Made by a program: the position numbers and the translations under genes
Notes under the pieces: generated by a model
What the model was told of the DNA's origin: nothing
The model's database searches: none
Seen by the model: only the letters and a program-made list of their open reading frames with translations
Shown: one piece after another, positions 23,644 to 33,100 of the stretch
Numbering within the stretch: position 1 is the stretch's first letter
Layout: every line of letters starts with the position of its first letter
Assembly: GCA_964655005.1 (NCBI GenBank)
Contig: CAZZKE010000023.1
Coordinates: forward strand, 1-38,136
Source: CAZZKE01 sp964655005
Lineage (GTDB): Bacteria > Pseudomonadota > Alphaproteobacteria > Rhodospirillales > JABHCV01
Direction: 5' to 3'
DNA length: 38,136 nucleotides

Positions 23644-25542
23644 CTAGGCCCGGATATCCACCCGGTTGTCGGTGACGATGTCTATCGCCTGAACCGCGGC
23701 CTGATCGTCGATGGCGATATCGCCGCCATCGGCAATTTCCCCGCCCTCGTCGGCATGGTCGGTTCCGGCGTCTTGTGCATCCCCGCCCCGTTCGCGCAGG
23801 TTGAAGCTCAGGCTGTCGTTATCCATTTGCAGGCCGGCGGCCTGTAAGGCCTGCTGCAATTCTCTCGCATCTCTCTGCAACAGATCGAGTGTGTTCTTGT
23901 TATCGGCGGTGACGATGGCGCTCAGCCGACCGTCGTGCCCGATTTCCATTTTTACATCGACGCGACCCAGGTCGGACGGTTTCAGATGGATCGAAATTTT
24001 GTCGGCGCCGGTGCTAAAGGCCTTGCTGATCTGGATCGTTACCTGATCGGTGACGGCTTGGCTGGGAGTGGCGAAACGCGGGGCGTTCGAGGCCTGGGCC
24101 GAGACGCTGCTTCGGGCCTGCCCGGTGGTGTTTACATTGCCGGGCGTCGCCGCACCTTCACCCGTGGCGGCGGTTAGCGTTCCGCCGGCAGCGGATTGCT
24201 GCGGCCCTTGCGGGAGCCCCTTGGCATCGCCGCCGGTGGTCACGGTCGCCAGATTCTGGGCGGTGAGCGGCGTCGTGCTGGTCTGGTTCTGGCCGATGAC
24301 GGTCTGGGCCTGTGCGGTGTTCGCCGAGGCTTGCCCGGCGGTCGCGCCGGCGGAATTTTGCGGCTGGTGGCCACGGTCATTCCGGGCATTGTTCTCGCCG
24401 ATCAACGCCGCATTGGAAATAAGCGACGTCGCAGGTTTGGAGATTATTGCCGTAGAATCGGCGGCCGTTTCGACGGCGATGGAAACCTTGGGGCCGGCGC
24501 CGACCATTCGTGACAATTGCGCCGACTGCCGGGCTACGGTTTCGCTTTCGGCGACTGCGGCGGTCGCCGACTGGGCCGGGGCATTGGCGCCGGTATTCAC
24601 CGATTGCGGGATGCCGCCGGCCTTGGCTTGCGCCGCCTGGGCGGTATGCAGGTTGAAGCCATCTTTTGCGGCCACGGTTGCGCCGGCGGTCGCGCTGGCC
24701 TTGGCGCCGGTATCGCCGTTGGCGATGCTCCGGGCCGCCGTCATGGCGGACTTATCGGTATTTTTGGTGACATTGGCGAGGGCGGCGCTCAAGCCTTTCG
24801 CGGCATTATCGCCGGGTCCTGATTGCCGCCCGGAAGTCGCCGCCGGTCCGGTGGCCTTGCCGGTCTGGGTGTTGGCCTGGGCGGTGGCCAGCAGGGATTG
24901 CAGTATCTGTTCGGCATTGGCCTGTCCGGCCATCTTGTTTTGATCGGCGACGGCATTATTGCCGCCGTTGACTGCCGGTTCAGAGGACTTTTCGGCGGAA
25001 TTTGCAGACTGTCCGGTCGTGTTGCCATCGCCATTTACGGACTTGTCATTGGCGTTGTCGCCGGACGCCGCCGGCCGGTCGGCGGTATCGGCGGCGACCG
25101 ACTGGTCGTCCGATTGACCGGCGGCATTGTCGCTACGGGCGGAATTCGCCTCGGTTGAGGTGTCGCCGGTTGGTCCGGGATAATCCTGGGCGGCAGTCGC
25201 CGTCTGATCGTCGGCGTAATTGTCGCGTTGCCCGGAATCCGGTCGTTCGGCCCGGCGCGGGGCCGGGTCGGCGTCCCGGCTGGAATTATCATAGGCATCG
25301 GCGTAGTCATCGACGGGGCCTTGCCGGCGGTCGTCGGATGCGCCCGCCGCATTGGTCTGGTTGATGACGGATGTGATGCCGGTACGGTCGGAAGTGGCCA
25401 TAAACCCCTTGCTGACCATGATGCCGCTTTTGCGCATTAGTTCGGCGAAATTGATGCCGCCACCGCCGGATGATCCTTTCACAGACTGGTACTGGCCATC
25501 GCTTGAGATGCCGGACTTTACCGAATTAACGTCAATTGCCAT
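23644..25542 (-). CDS. fliK: Flagellar hook-length control protein FliK
   Basis: FliK measures hook length and switches the export gate to filament proteins. The 632-residue product has a long low-complexity middle rich in Ala, Gly, Asn, Asp, Gln and Thr, as expected for the ruler part. Its C-terminal Flg_hook domain is VTIQISKAFSTGADKISIHLKPSDLGRVDVKMEIGHDGRLSAIVTADNKNTLDLLQRDARELQQALQAAGL. The start was chosen at the ATG at 25542 (MAIDVNSVKSG) because GAGGT lies upstream; the open frame reaches a TTG at 25569. It heads the fliK-flgD-flgE operon behind a sigma-54 promoter. A long ruler would fit the long FlgE, though hook length is not set by subunit size alone. Confidence 0.92.
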   Translation of the reverse strand: MAIDVNSVKSGISSDGQYQSVKGSSGGGGINFAELMRKSGIMVSKGFMATSDRTGITSVINQTNAAGASDDRRQGPVDDYADAYDNSSRDADPAPRRAERPDSGQRDNYADDQTATAAQDYPGPTGDTSTEANSARSDNAAGQSDDQSVAADTADRPAASGDNANDKSVNGDGNTTGQSANSAEKSSEPAVNGGNNAVADQNKMAGQANAEQILQSLLATAQANTQTGKATGPAATSGRQSGPGDNAAKGLSAALANVTKNTDKSAMTAARSIANGDTGAKASATAGATVAAKDGFNLHTAQAAQAKAGGIPQSVNTGANAPAQSATAAVAESETVARQSAQLSRMVGAGPKVSIAVETAADSTAIISKPATSLISNAALIGENNARNDRGHQPQNSAGATAGQASANTAQAQTVIGQNQTSTTPLTAQNLATVTTGGDAKGLPQGPQQSAAGGTLTAATGEGAATPGNVNTTGQARSSVSAQASNAPRFATPSQAVTDQVTIQISKAFSTGADKISIHLKPSDLGRVDVKMEIGHDGRLSAIVTADNKNTLDLLQRDARELQQALQAAGLQMDNDSLSFNLRERGGDAQDAGTDHADEGGEIADGGDIAIDDQAAVQAIDIVTDNRVDIRA

Positions 25543-25593
25543 TTTTTTGTTACCTCGAAAAAAGCACAAACCAATCTATTCGTCCGTTACCAA

Positions 25594-25608
25594 GCAATTG
25601 CCGGGCCA
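25594..25608 (-). promoter_or_regulatory. Sigma-54 promoter of fliK-flgD-flgE
   Basis: On the minus strand 25608-25594 reads TGGCCCGGCAATTGC. It matches the sigma-54 consensus TGGCACG-N4-TTGC at 10 of 11 fixed positions with exact -24/-12 spacing. A start near 25582 would give a leader of about 40 bases to the fliK ATG. The FlbD-like activator at 13286-14620 is the likely partner. Confidence 0.82.
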
Positions 25609-25742
25609 ACTTTTGACGATTATGTAACTAGATGAAAACAAAGGAAAAAACAGATGGGTGGCCGGGTCTACGGCGATCCAGTCAGGGCTGCTACGGAAAA
25701 AGATTCAGGGTCCGATGGGGAATTTTATGCCGCCGTCGGTTT

Positions 25743-27131
25743 CTATAACTGCCGGAAACCGCGAAATCCGACCTGACGGTTCTTATACAGATCGTTAATC
25801 TGGCGCAGCGAGTTTTTCCTGGCTGCGGCGTGGTAGTTTTCAATCAATGTCGAATTGGCGTCGCTCAGGCATTGGTAAAATTCGTCATCGCTGAGTTCGG
25901 TGAAATTGGCCGCCAGCAGGTCCGAATTGACGTGTTTGTTTTCGTAGAAATCCTCGATATCCTTGATTAATCCCCTGTCGATAGCTTCGTAGTAAAGCGG
26001 CGAACCCGGATAGGGGGTGACCGGCCGGATCGTTCGCATTTGCGCGAAATCATCGTACCTGACCAGAAAATCGACGGCTTTCTTGAGGGTCTCCCGGGTA
26101 TCGCCGATGTTACCGAACATGATGTTCAGGCCGGGACTGATGCCGACATCGAGAGTCATCTCGATGCCCTTGATGATCATTTTCGTCCGCAGTCCCTTTT
26201 TCATGTTTTTCAGGACTTCGTCGTCCATCGCCTCGATGCCGTAATTGATGAACACACAGCCGGCCCGTTTCATCAACTTGATAAGATCGGTGGTGCAGTA
26301 GTTCAGGCGACCGTTACAGTTCCACTTGACATCAAGATTGCGCCGTATGAATTCGTTGCAGACGGCTTCGGTGTGGGCGACCGACGACATCAGCAGGTCG
26401 TCCTGGAACGAGACATAGGTAATGCCGAATTCCCGGTGCAGGTATTCGACCTCGTCGAGCAGGTTTTTCGGGTCGCGGGCCCTGTAACCGGTGTCCATGC
26501 GGTAACAGAACGTGCATTTGAAGGTACACCCCCTGGCCGACATCATGGGTATGGAAAAATCGGTCGGTTCCGACCGGGGTTCCTTTTCCAGGCGGTAATA
26601 TTCAATCGGGAATTTGCCATAGGCCGGCCACGGGATGGTGTCCAGGTCTTCGATCAGCGGTCGCCGGGGGTTGACCCTGATTATGGGGCCGTCGCGGTAT
26701 GCGATGCTGTCGATCCGGGCCAGCGGCGTCTTGTTTTCGATTGCCGCGATCAGTTCGACCACGGTTTCCTCGCCTTCGCCGAGCACCACGAAATCGGCGC
26801 CGGTCTTGTCGATGAAAAATTCCGGCTCGGGCGTCGGCCCGTAACCGCCGATCATGTAAATGGGGCGGTCTTTCGAATTATTGATGGCTTCGGAAATACC
26901 CAGCAGTTTGCGGTATTGGTAATAGCCGGCGATGACACTCACGGCGACCATATCGAAGTGGTTGTCATCGAGAAACCGGGTCAGGTGGGCGTCCGGATAG
27001 TGGTGGTAATCCTGACTGTAGACTTCCACCTGATGGCCGTTTTTTTCCAGGACGGCGGCGATGTATCCAAGCCCCATGGGGAACAGGTGGGTGTATGACC
27101 CGTTATCGTATACGACAAGCAGGATTCGCAT
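25743..27131 (-). CDS. Cobalamin-domain radical SAM protein
   Basis: The 462-residue protein has an N-terminal Rossmann-like B12-binding domain (MRILLVVYDNGSYTHLFPMGLGYIAAVLEKNGHQVEVY, then GGYGPTPEPEFFIDKTGADFVVLGEGEETVVELI). The radical SAM domain follows, with the cluster motif C202-TFK-C206-TF-C209. The B12 domain lacks a clear DxHxxG motif, as in the BchE-like branch. Such enzymes methylate unactivated carbons, form or break C-C bonds, or act on lipids and sugars; the substrate cannot be read here. A ribosome site (GGAGA) precedes the ATG. It lies 40 bases after the methyltransferase gene on the same strand, and the two are probably co-transcribed. Confidence 0.88.
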   Translation of the reverse strand: MRILLVVYDNGSYTHLFPMGLGYIAAVLEKNGHQVEVYSQDYHHYPDAHLTRFLDDNHFDMVAVSVIAGYYQYRKLLGISEAINNSKDRPIYMIGGYGPTPEPEFFIDKTGADFVVLGEGEETVVELIAAIENKTPLARIDSIAYRDGPIIRVNPRRPLIEDLDTIPWPAYGKFPIEYYRLEKEPRSEPTDFSIPMMSARGCTFKCTFCYRMDTGYRARDPKNLLDEVEYLHREFGITYVSFQDDLLMSSVAHTEAVCNEFIRRNLDVKWNCNGRLNYCTTDLIKLMKRAGCVFINYGIEAMDDEVLKNMKKGLRTKMIIKGIEMTLDVGISPGLNIMFGNIGDTRETLKKAVDFLVRYDDFAQMRTIRPVTPYPGSPLYYEAIDRGLIKDIEDFYENKHVNSDLLAANFTELSDDEFYQCLSDANSTLIENYHAAARKNSLRQINDLYKNRQVGFRGFRQL

Positions 27132-27171
27132 GGCTGGTTCTCCAGTACTTATATCAAGTTATCGGGGCCGG

Positions 27172-28056
27172 TTAATAATCGGCGATGGCGACAAGCGTAT
27201 CGGTCGCGTCAATTTTCTGTAGCGCCCCTTCGTAGGCGGATTTCAACTGATCGGTTTCGAATGAGCTCAGCGGCGATTTATGGCCGCCGGAAACCCCATC
27301 GCTCAACCAGGTCAGGTGATTGGCGATACCGTATCTTTGCTTGCCGCTAATCATGACATTGCGGAAGCCCGCCGCTTCGATAAGGCGCCTTAGCGATTCG
27401 CGCGTATGCAGAATCAGATGTTGCGACCACAACGAGAACCTGGTGAATTCACCGGATTTCAAGGTGCTCATCAGGAAGTCGTTTGCGTGGGGTACCTCGA
27501 CAATCAGTCTCGAACCGTCTTTCGACATCTGCCGCCGCACGTCACCCAGTATTTCAAGGGGATTTTTGAAATGTTCCAGCGAATGAAACATAAATACCGA
27601 CTGGAACAAGGCCTGATGATCCCGGATGCGCTTTTCACAGCAAACACCTTTTTCCCTCAGGGAAGACAGGCAGGATGCCTGCAATTCGACGCCGCCGACG
27701 CGGGACGCGGAATGTTGCGCCCCCAACAGGAACGAACCGTTTCCGAAGCCGATTTCGCAAATGCTCCTGCCGGCATAAAACTGTTTATAGTCGAATAGTC
27801 TTCTGTCCGTATCCTCGGCGTCCTCGTAGGTGCTTTCCGCCATTTCCGGTGTCGGCCCGGCTTTCTCGGCCTCCCGGTATTCGCCGGAAAGGTATTCTCC
27901 GTCACCGACGTAGTAGTCATCGATGTAGATGACGCGGGACCGCGAATCCCGCCATACCTTCAAATTTTCATTGTCTCTGGTCCGTGCCGCAAACAGGGTT
28001 TTGCCGTCTTCGGACGCGACGCCGATGCTTTTCAGGGTTTCGAAAATAGTGCCCAT
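27172..28056 (-). CDS. Class I SAM-dependent methyltransferase
   Basis: The 294-residue protein has SAM-binding motif I at E101-IGFGNGSF and the later HSLEHFKNPLEIL (about 158-170), which is typical of Methyltransf_11/23-type enzymes. VEVPHANDFLM follows. About 95 residues precede the catalytic domain and include VWRDSRSRVIYIDDYYVGDGEYLSGEYREAE, which I do not recognise. The start was set at the ATG at 28056; the longer open frame covers the opposite-strand SDR gene. Substrate is unknown. Its neighbours (radical SAM enzyme and two nucleotide-sugar SDRs) point to a surface sugar or glycolipid, which is inference. Confidence 0.82.
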   Translation of the reverse strand: MGTIFETLKSIGVASEDGKTLFAARTRDNENLKVWRDSRSRVIYIDDYYVGDGEYLSGEYREAEKAGPTPEMAESTYEDAEDTDRRLFDYKQFYAGRSICEIGFGNGSFLLGAQHSASRVGGVELQASCLSSLREKGVCCEKRIRDHQALFQSVFMFHSLEHFKNPLEILGDVRRQMSKDGSRLIVEVPHANDFLMSTLKSGEFTRFSLWSQHLILHTRESLRRLIEAAGFRNVMISGKQRYGIANHLTWLSDGVSGGHKSPLSSFETDQLKSAYEGALQKIDATDTLVAIADY

Positions 28057-28128
28057 GGTATATTCAGTCTCTCGCCGCCAAAAAAAGATATTGGCAGCGT
28101 AAGTCAGGGTTACCGGATATGGCAAGGG

Positions 28129-29133
28129 ATGAGCGCGGAAATGGCGACGGACCTGGTTACCGGCGGCGCCGGTTTTATCGGCTCGCATTTGGTCGACGCA
28201 TTGATCGGCGCCGGGCGCAAGGTGCGGGTCGTCGATAACTTCGCCGTCGGCGGCATGCGCAATCTGGCCGGACACGAAGGCAACCCGGCGCTACAGGTCA
28301 TCGAGGCCGATATTTCCGATCCATCCCTTCTTGGCGATTGTTTCGCGGGGGTCGAGCGGGTTTTCCACCTGGCCGCAATGGCCGATATCGTGCCTTCAAT
28401 CGAGAACCCGGAGGTTTATTTCCGGGCCAACGTGGATGGTACGTTCAATGTCGTGCAGGCCGCCGTCGGCCACCGGGTCAAGCGTTTCATCTATGTCGCA
28501 TCGTCTTCGTGCTATGGCATTCCCGATGCCTACCCGACACCGGAAACGGCGGCGATCCAACCGCAATACCCCTATGCCCTGACCAAGAATATGGGCGAAC
28601 AACTGGTCATGCACTGGTGTTCGGTTTACAAGCTGCCGGCGCTGTCCTTGCGTTTTTTCAACGTCTATGGACCCAGGGCGCGAACCAGCGGCACATACGG
28701 CGCGGTTTTCGGGGTTTTTCTGGCCCAGCTTCTGGCCGGCAAGCCGCTGACCATTGTCGGCGACGGCAGACAGACCCGCGATTTCACCTACGTCAGCGAT
28801 GCCGTCGATGCCCTGGTCACGGCGGCCGATAGCGAACGGTACGGGCAAATCTACAATGTCGGCGCCGGCCAGGCGCAAAGCGTCAACCGGCTGGTTGAAT
28901 TGCTCGGCGGGCCGGACGTTGTCTACATTCCGGAACGGCCGGGCGAACCCGATTGCACCCTGGCCGATATAAGCAGGGTCGGCGATGAACTGGGCTGGCG
29001 ACCGAAGGTTCCATTTGACGAAGGCGTCGGGCGGATGCTTGAAAATATCGATTACTGGCGCGACGCGCCGGTATGGACCGCCGATTCGATCGCCGAGGCG
29101 ACGACCGGCTGGTTCAAATACCTGGCCAACTGA
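28129..29133 (+). CDS. NAD-dependent epimerase/dehydratase (extended SDR, UDP-sugar 4-epimerase-like)
   Basis: The 334-residue protein is an extended short-chain dehydrogenase: NAD-binding TGGAGFIGSH (about 11-20), VFHLAA, catalytic Ser in VASSSCYG (125-127) and Y149-xxx-K153. The ending region with GDGRQTRDFTYVSDAVDAL and NVGAGQAQSVNRLVELLG is typical of nucleotide-sugar 4-epimerases and dehydratases such as GalE/WbpP/RfbB-like proteins. The exact sugar cannot be decided. The start may be 28129 (AAGGG directly upstream, rather close) or the ATG at 28141. It is divergent from the methyltransferase across 72 bases and 16 bases before the next SDR. Confidence 0.87.
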   Translation: MSAEMATDLVTGGAGFIGSHLVDALIGAGRKVRVVDNFAVGGMRNLAGHEGNPALQVIEADISDPSLLGDCFAGVERVFHLAAMADIVPSIENPEVYFRANVDGTFNVVQAAVGHRVKRFIYVASSSCYGIPDAYPTPETAAIQPQYPYALTKNMGEQLVMHWCSVYKLPALSLRFFNVYGPRARTSGTYGAVFGVFLAQLLAGKPLTIVGDGRQTRDFTYVSDAVDALVTAADSERYGQIYNVGAGQAQSVNRLVELLGGPDVVYIPERPGEPDCTLADISRVGDELGWRPKVPFDEGVGRMLENIDYWRDAPVWTADSIAEATTGWFKYLAN

Positions 29134-29149
29134 AGGATCCGAGATTCAA

Positions 29150-30151
29150 ATGACCGAGACCACCAACAACGTACTGGTAATCGGCGGCGCCGGATATGTC
29201 GGCGCCGTGCTGGTGCCGGAACTGCTGGACAAGGGCTATGGCGTTACCGTGCTTGACCTGTTCATCTATGGCGATGATGTTTTTCCCGACTGTGCAGACC
29301 ATCCGCGCCTGAACATGGTCAGGGGCGACATGCGGGACATCGGCGTCGTCGAGACCGCCTTGCGGGGATGTGACGCGGTTATCCATCTGGCCTGCATTTC
29401 CAATGACCCGTCGTTTGAACTGGACCCGGAACTGGGTAAATCGATCAATTACGACAGCTTCCGGCCGATCGTCCGGGCCGCCAAGCGGGCCGGGGTGTCG
29501 CGGTTTATCTACGCTTCATCATCGTCCGTCTACGGCATCAAGGAAGGGGTCGAAGTTACCGAGGACCTGAGCCTTGAACCGTTGACCGATTATTCCAGGT
29601 TCAAGGTGATGTGCGAAAATGAATTGACGGAAGAACGCGCTGCGGGGTTCCATACCACGATTATCAGGCCGGCCACGGTGTGCGGTTATTCGCCGCGCCA
29701 GCGGCTGGATGTGATCGTCAATATTTTGACCAATCACGCCGTGAACAACGGCAAAATCCGGGTATTCGGCGGCCCCCAGTTGCGCCCCAATATTCATATC
29801 CGCGATATGTGCAGGGTCTATCACATGTGCCTGGAACAGCCTGCGGCGCGGGTCGATGGCGGGGTCTACAATGCCGGTTTCGAAAATCATTCGGTCCGCA
29901 GGCTGGCGGAAATCGTCAGGGACGTGGTCGGCGAAGATGTCGAGATGACGGTGGAGCCGACCGATGATCCCAGATCCTATCATATATCGTCGGAACGGAT
30001 CGGTCGCGAACTGGGTTTCCGGCCCGAATTCACCATCGAGCGGGCGGTGCGCGACCTGAAGCTGGCCTTCGAACAGGATCGGTTCACCGATCCCATGAAC
30101 AATCCATTTTATTTCAACATCAAGCGAATGCAGGACCTGGGCCTGAAATAG
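29150..30151 (+). CDS. NAD-dependent epimerase/dehydratase (extended SDR), second copy
   Basis: The 333-residue protein is a second extended SDR: GGAGYVGA (about 12-19), VIHLACISNDPSFELDP, catalytic ASSSSVYG (122-129) and Y148-SRF-K152. The VFGGPQLRPNIHIRDMCRVYHMCLE and HSVRRLAEIVRDVVG stretches suit sugar-nucleotide enzymes. The HLACISNDPSFELDP form resembles a subgroup seen in surface-sugar clusters. The ATG at 29150 follows the first SDR stop by 16 bases, with AAGGATCCGAG between. The open frame continues upstream inside the neighbouring gene and was not used. It diverges clearly from its partner, so the pair need not be a recent duplication. It ends 8 bases from the convergent oxidoreductase stop. 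Confidence 0.86.
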   Translation: MTETTNNVLVIGGAGYVGAVLVPELLDKGYGVTVLDLFIYGDDVFPDCADHPRLNMVRGDMRDIGVVETALRGCDAVIHLACISNDPSFELDPELGKSINYDSFRPIVRAAKRAGVSRFIYASSSSVYGIKEGVEVTEDLSLEPLTDYSRFKVMCENELTEERAAGFHTTIIRPATVCGYSPRQRLDVIVNILTNHAVNNGKIRVFGGPQLRPNIHIRDMCRVYHMCLEQPAARVDGGVYNAGFENHSVRRLAEIVRDVVGEDVEMTVEPTDDPRSYHISSERIGRELGFRPEFTIERAVRDLKLAFEQDRFTDPMNNPFYFNIKRMQDLGLK

Positions 30152-30159
30152 GCGGCCCG

Positions 30160-33100
30160 TTACTGCGCCGCGTCGGCGTGGGCCGGGGGTGTCCGGAAGG
30201 CCTGCATCAGTTCCGAACGGGTCATTTCGGCCTGCTTCGCCGCCTGTTCCCGGACCGGTCCGAAGCCGCGAATGGACAGGGGCAGGGCGGCGATGGCGAC
30301 GGCCTCCTGATAATTGCCGGCGGTCAGCCCGGCCAGCAGGATTTCCATGTCGGCCTCGTACTGCCGGATCAGGGCGCGATCGAATTTGCGGTCGCCCGAA
30401 TTGCGGAACGGATCAAGGATCGTGCCGCGCAGCCCCTTCAGGCCGGCCAGCAATTTGAATACGGTCATCATCCAGGCCCCGTAGGTCTTTTTCCGGGGGC
30501 GACCGGTGGCCGGGTCAATCGACGACAGGAGCGGCGGGGCCAGGTGAAATTGCAGCGAAAAGTCACCTTCGAACTGTTCGTTCAGGCGGCTGGCGAACTC
30601 GCCGTCGGTGAACAGGCGGGCCGTTTCGTATTCGTCCTTGACCGCCAGCAGTTTGTAATAGGCCCTGGCGACCGCATCGGTCAGGCGTTTTTCACCGTCG
30701 ATTTCGGCCTCGCGCACCCGCTCTATCAGTTTGCCATAACGGTCGCCATAGGCGGCGTTTTGATAGGCCGTCAGGTCGGCGGTGCGGGCGGCGATCAGGC
30801 CGTCCAGGGTTTGTTCGTCGTCATCGGACGCCGCCACGCCGACGATCCGTGCGACGGCGTCGGGTTCGGCGGCGCTGCGGCGGCCCCATAAAAAGGCCTG
30901 CTTGTTGAAATCGGTGGCGATGCCGTTCAGGTCGATGGCCCGTTCGATCGACGCCGCCTTAAGCGGGATCAGGCCCATCTGCCAGGCGTAGCCGACCAGG
31001 AACAGGTTGGTGGCGATGGCGTCGCCCATCAGGGCCGTCGCCAACGCCCCGGCATCGAAGAAGCGGGTCTCGGCGGTCGCCTCTCTCAGGCTTTGCATCA
31101 GTGCGTGTTCGGGGAATTTCAGGTCGGGATTATGGGTAAAGGCGGCGGTCATGGTCTGGTGGCTGTTGATTACGGCCCGGGAATGCCGGGGATGCAGCTT
31201 GCCAAGCGCCTCGAAACCGCCGGCGGTAACGATGTCGCAGCCCAGCAACAGATTGGTTCCGCCGGCCGGGATGCGGGCGGCGAAAATGTCGCCGGGTTCA
31301 TTACCGATGCGGACATGGCTCATCACCGCGCCGTTCTTCTGGGCCAGGCCGATCTGGTCGAGTACGCTGACCCCCTTGCCTTCCAGATGGGCGGCCATGC
31401 CCAGCAGGGCGCCGATGGTGACGACGCCGGTGCCGCCGATGCCGGTGACGACGATGTCATAGGGCTTGTCGATGGCCGGGATGGCGGGTTCTTGCAGGGC
31501 CGGAAAGGGCACATCGCCGACGCTGTGGCCGGCCGCCTGGCGCAGTTGGCCGCCGTTGACGGTGACAAAGCTGGGGCAGAATCCTTCGATGCAGGAAAAG
31601 TCCTTGTTGCACGAAGACTGGTCGATCGCCCGTTTGCGGCCATAGGGCGTTTCGACCGGGCGAATGGCGACGCAGTTGGAAACGACGCCGCAGTCGCCGC
31701 AGCCTTCGCATACCGCCTCGTTGATGAAAACCCGCTTCGGGGGGTCCTGGATCAGGCCGCGCTTGCGTCGCCGCCTGAGCTCGGCGGCGCAGGTCTGGTC
31801 GTAAACGATGGCGCTGACGCCCGTGCGGTCACGCAATTCCCTCTGCACCAGGTCCAGGTCATGGCGGTGATGAAAGGTAACGCCGTCGGCGAAAATGTCG
31901 TCGGTCGAATATTTATCGGGTCGGTCGGAAACCACGGCGATGCGCCCGACCCCTTCGGCGGCGATCTGGCGGGTTATCAGCGGTACGCTCAACGGCCCGT
32001 CGTGCGGCTGGCCGCCGGTCATGGCGACGGCGTCGTTATAGAGAATCTTGTAGGTCACGTTGACGCCCGCCGAAACGGCGGCGCGGATGGCCAGCAGGCC
32101 GGAATGGAAATAGGTGCCGTCGCCCAGGTTGACGAACAGATGTTTGGTCCGGGAAAACGGCGCGATGCCGTTCCAGTTGGCGCCCTCGCCGCCCATATGG
32201 GTAAAGGTGACGGTGGCGCGGTCCATCCATACCGCCATGTAATGGCAGCCGATGCCGGCCCCGGCGTAAGAGCCATCGGGGACCCTGGTCGAGGTGTTAT
32301 GCGGACAGCCGGCGCAAAAATAAGGCATACGCGGGAAGTCCGGCCGGTCGGTGCTGCTTAGGGCCAGTTCCTTGCGTTCCAGAAAATCCAGGCGCTTTTC
32401 GATCCGTTCGCTGGTCACGAAACGCTCCAGTCGGGCGGCGATCACCCGGGCCACCCGGGCCGGGGTCAGTTCCGACGCCGAGGGCAGCACCCAGTCGCCG
32501 GCCTCGTCAAACTTGCCGATGACCCGGGGGCGCACGTCGTGGCGCCAGTTGTAAAGCTGTTCCTTGAGCTGGTTTTCGATTACCGCGCGCTTCTCCTCGA
32601 CCACCAGAATTTCTTCCAGGCCCTCGGCGAAGGCGCGGATGCCTTGCCGTTCCAGCGGCCACGGCATGCCGACCTTGTACACCCGCAGGCCCAATTCGGC
32701 GGCGTATTCGGCGTCGATGCCAAGATCGTCCAGGGCCTGCATGACATCCAGATAGGACTTGCCGGTGCTGACGATGCCGAGGCGCGGGTTGGGGCTGTCG
32801 ATTACCGTGCGGTCGATGCCGTTGGCCCTGGCGAAGGCCAGCGCCGCATAAAGCTTGTATTTTTGCAGGCGGGTTTCCTGGTCCAGCGGCTGATCGGGCC
32901 AGCGAATATGCAGGCCGCCATCGGGCATTTCGAAATCATCGGGATCCTTAAGGATGATCCGGTCCGGATCGACGGAAATGGACGCCGAACTGTCCATGAT
33001 TTCGGTGATCGTCTTCATTCCCACCCACAGGCCGGAATAACGCGACATGGCCCAGCCGATCAGCCCGAAATCAAGCAGTTCCTGGGCGTTGGCCGGATTA

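Noticed and set aside
24050..24943. A 297-codon hydrophobic frame opposite fliK
   Set aside because: The apparent membrane protein comes from reversing the Ala/Thr/Gly-rich ruler region of fliK; no start signal is visible.
23644..25542. Repeat or low-complexity tract that might be a mobile or phase-variable element
   Set aside because: The Ala/Gly/Asn/Gln-rich middle is the normal disordered ruler of FliK, with no exact tandem repeats.
31093..32361. A 422-codon open frame opposite the ferredoxin oxidoreductase
   Set aside because: It is a codon-bias shadow of a gene with clear TPP and Fe-S motifs; no family features and no ribosome site were seen.
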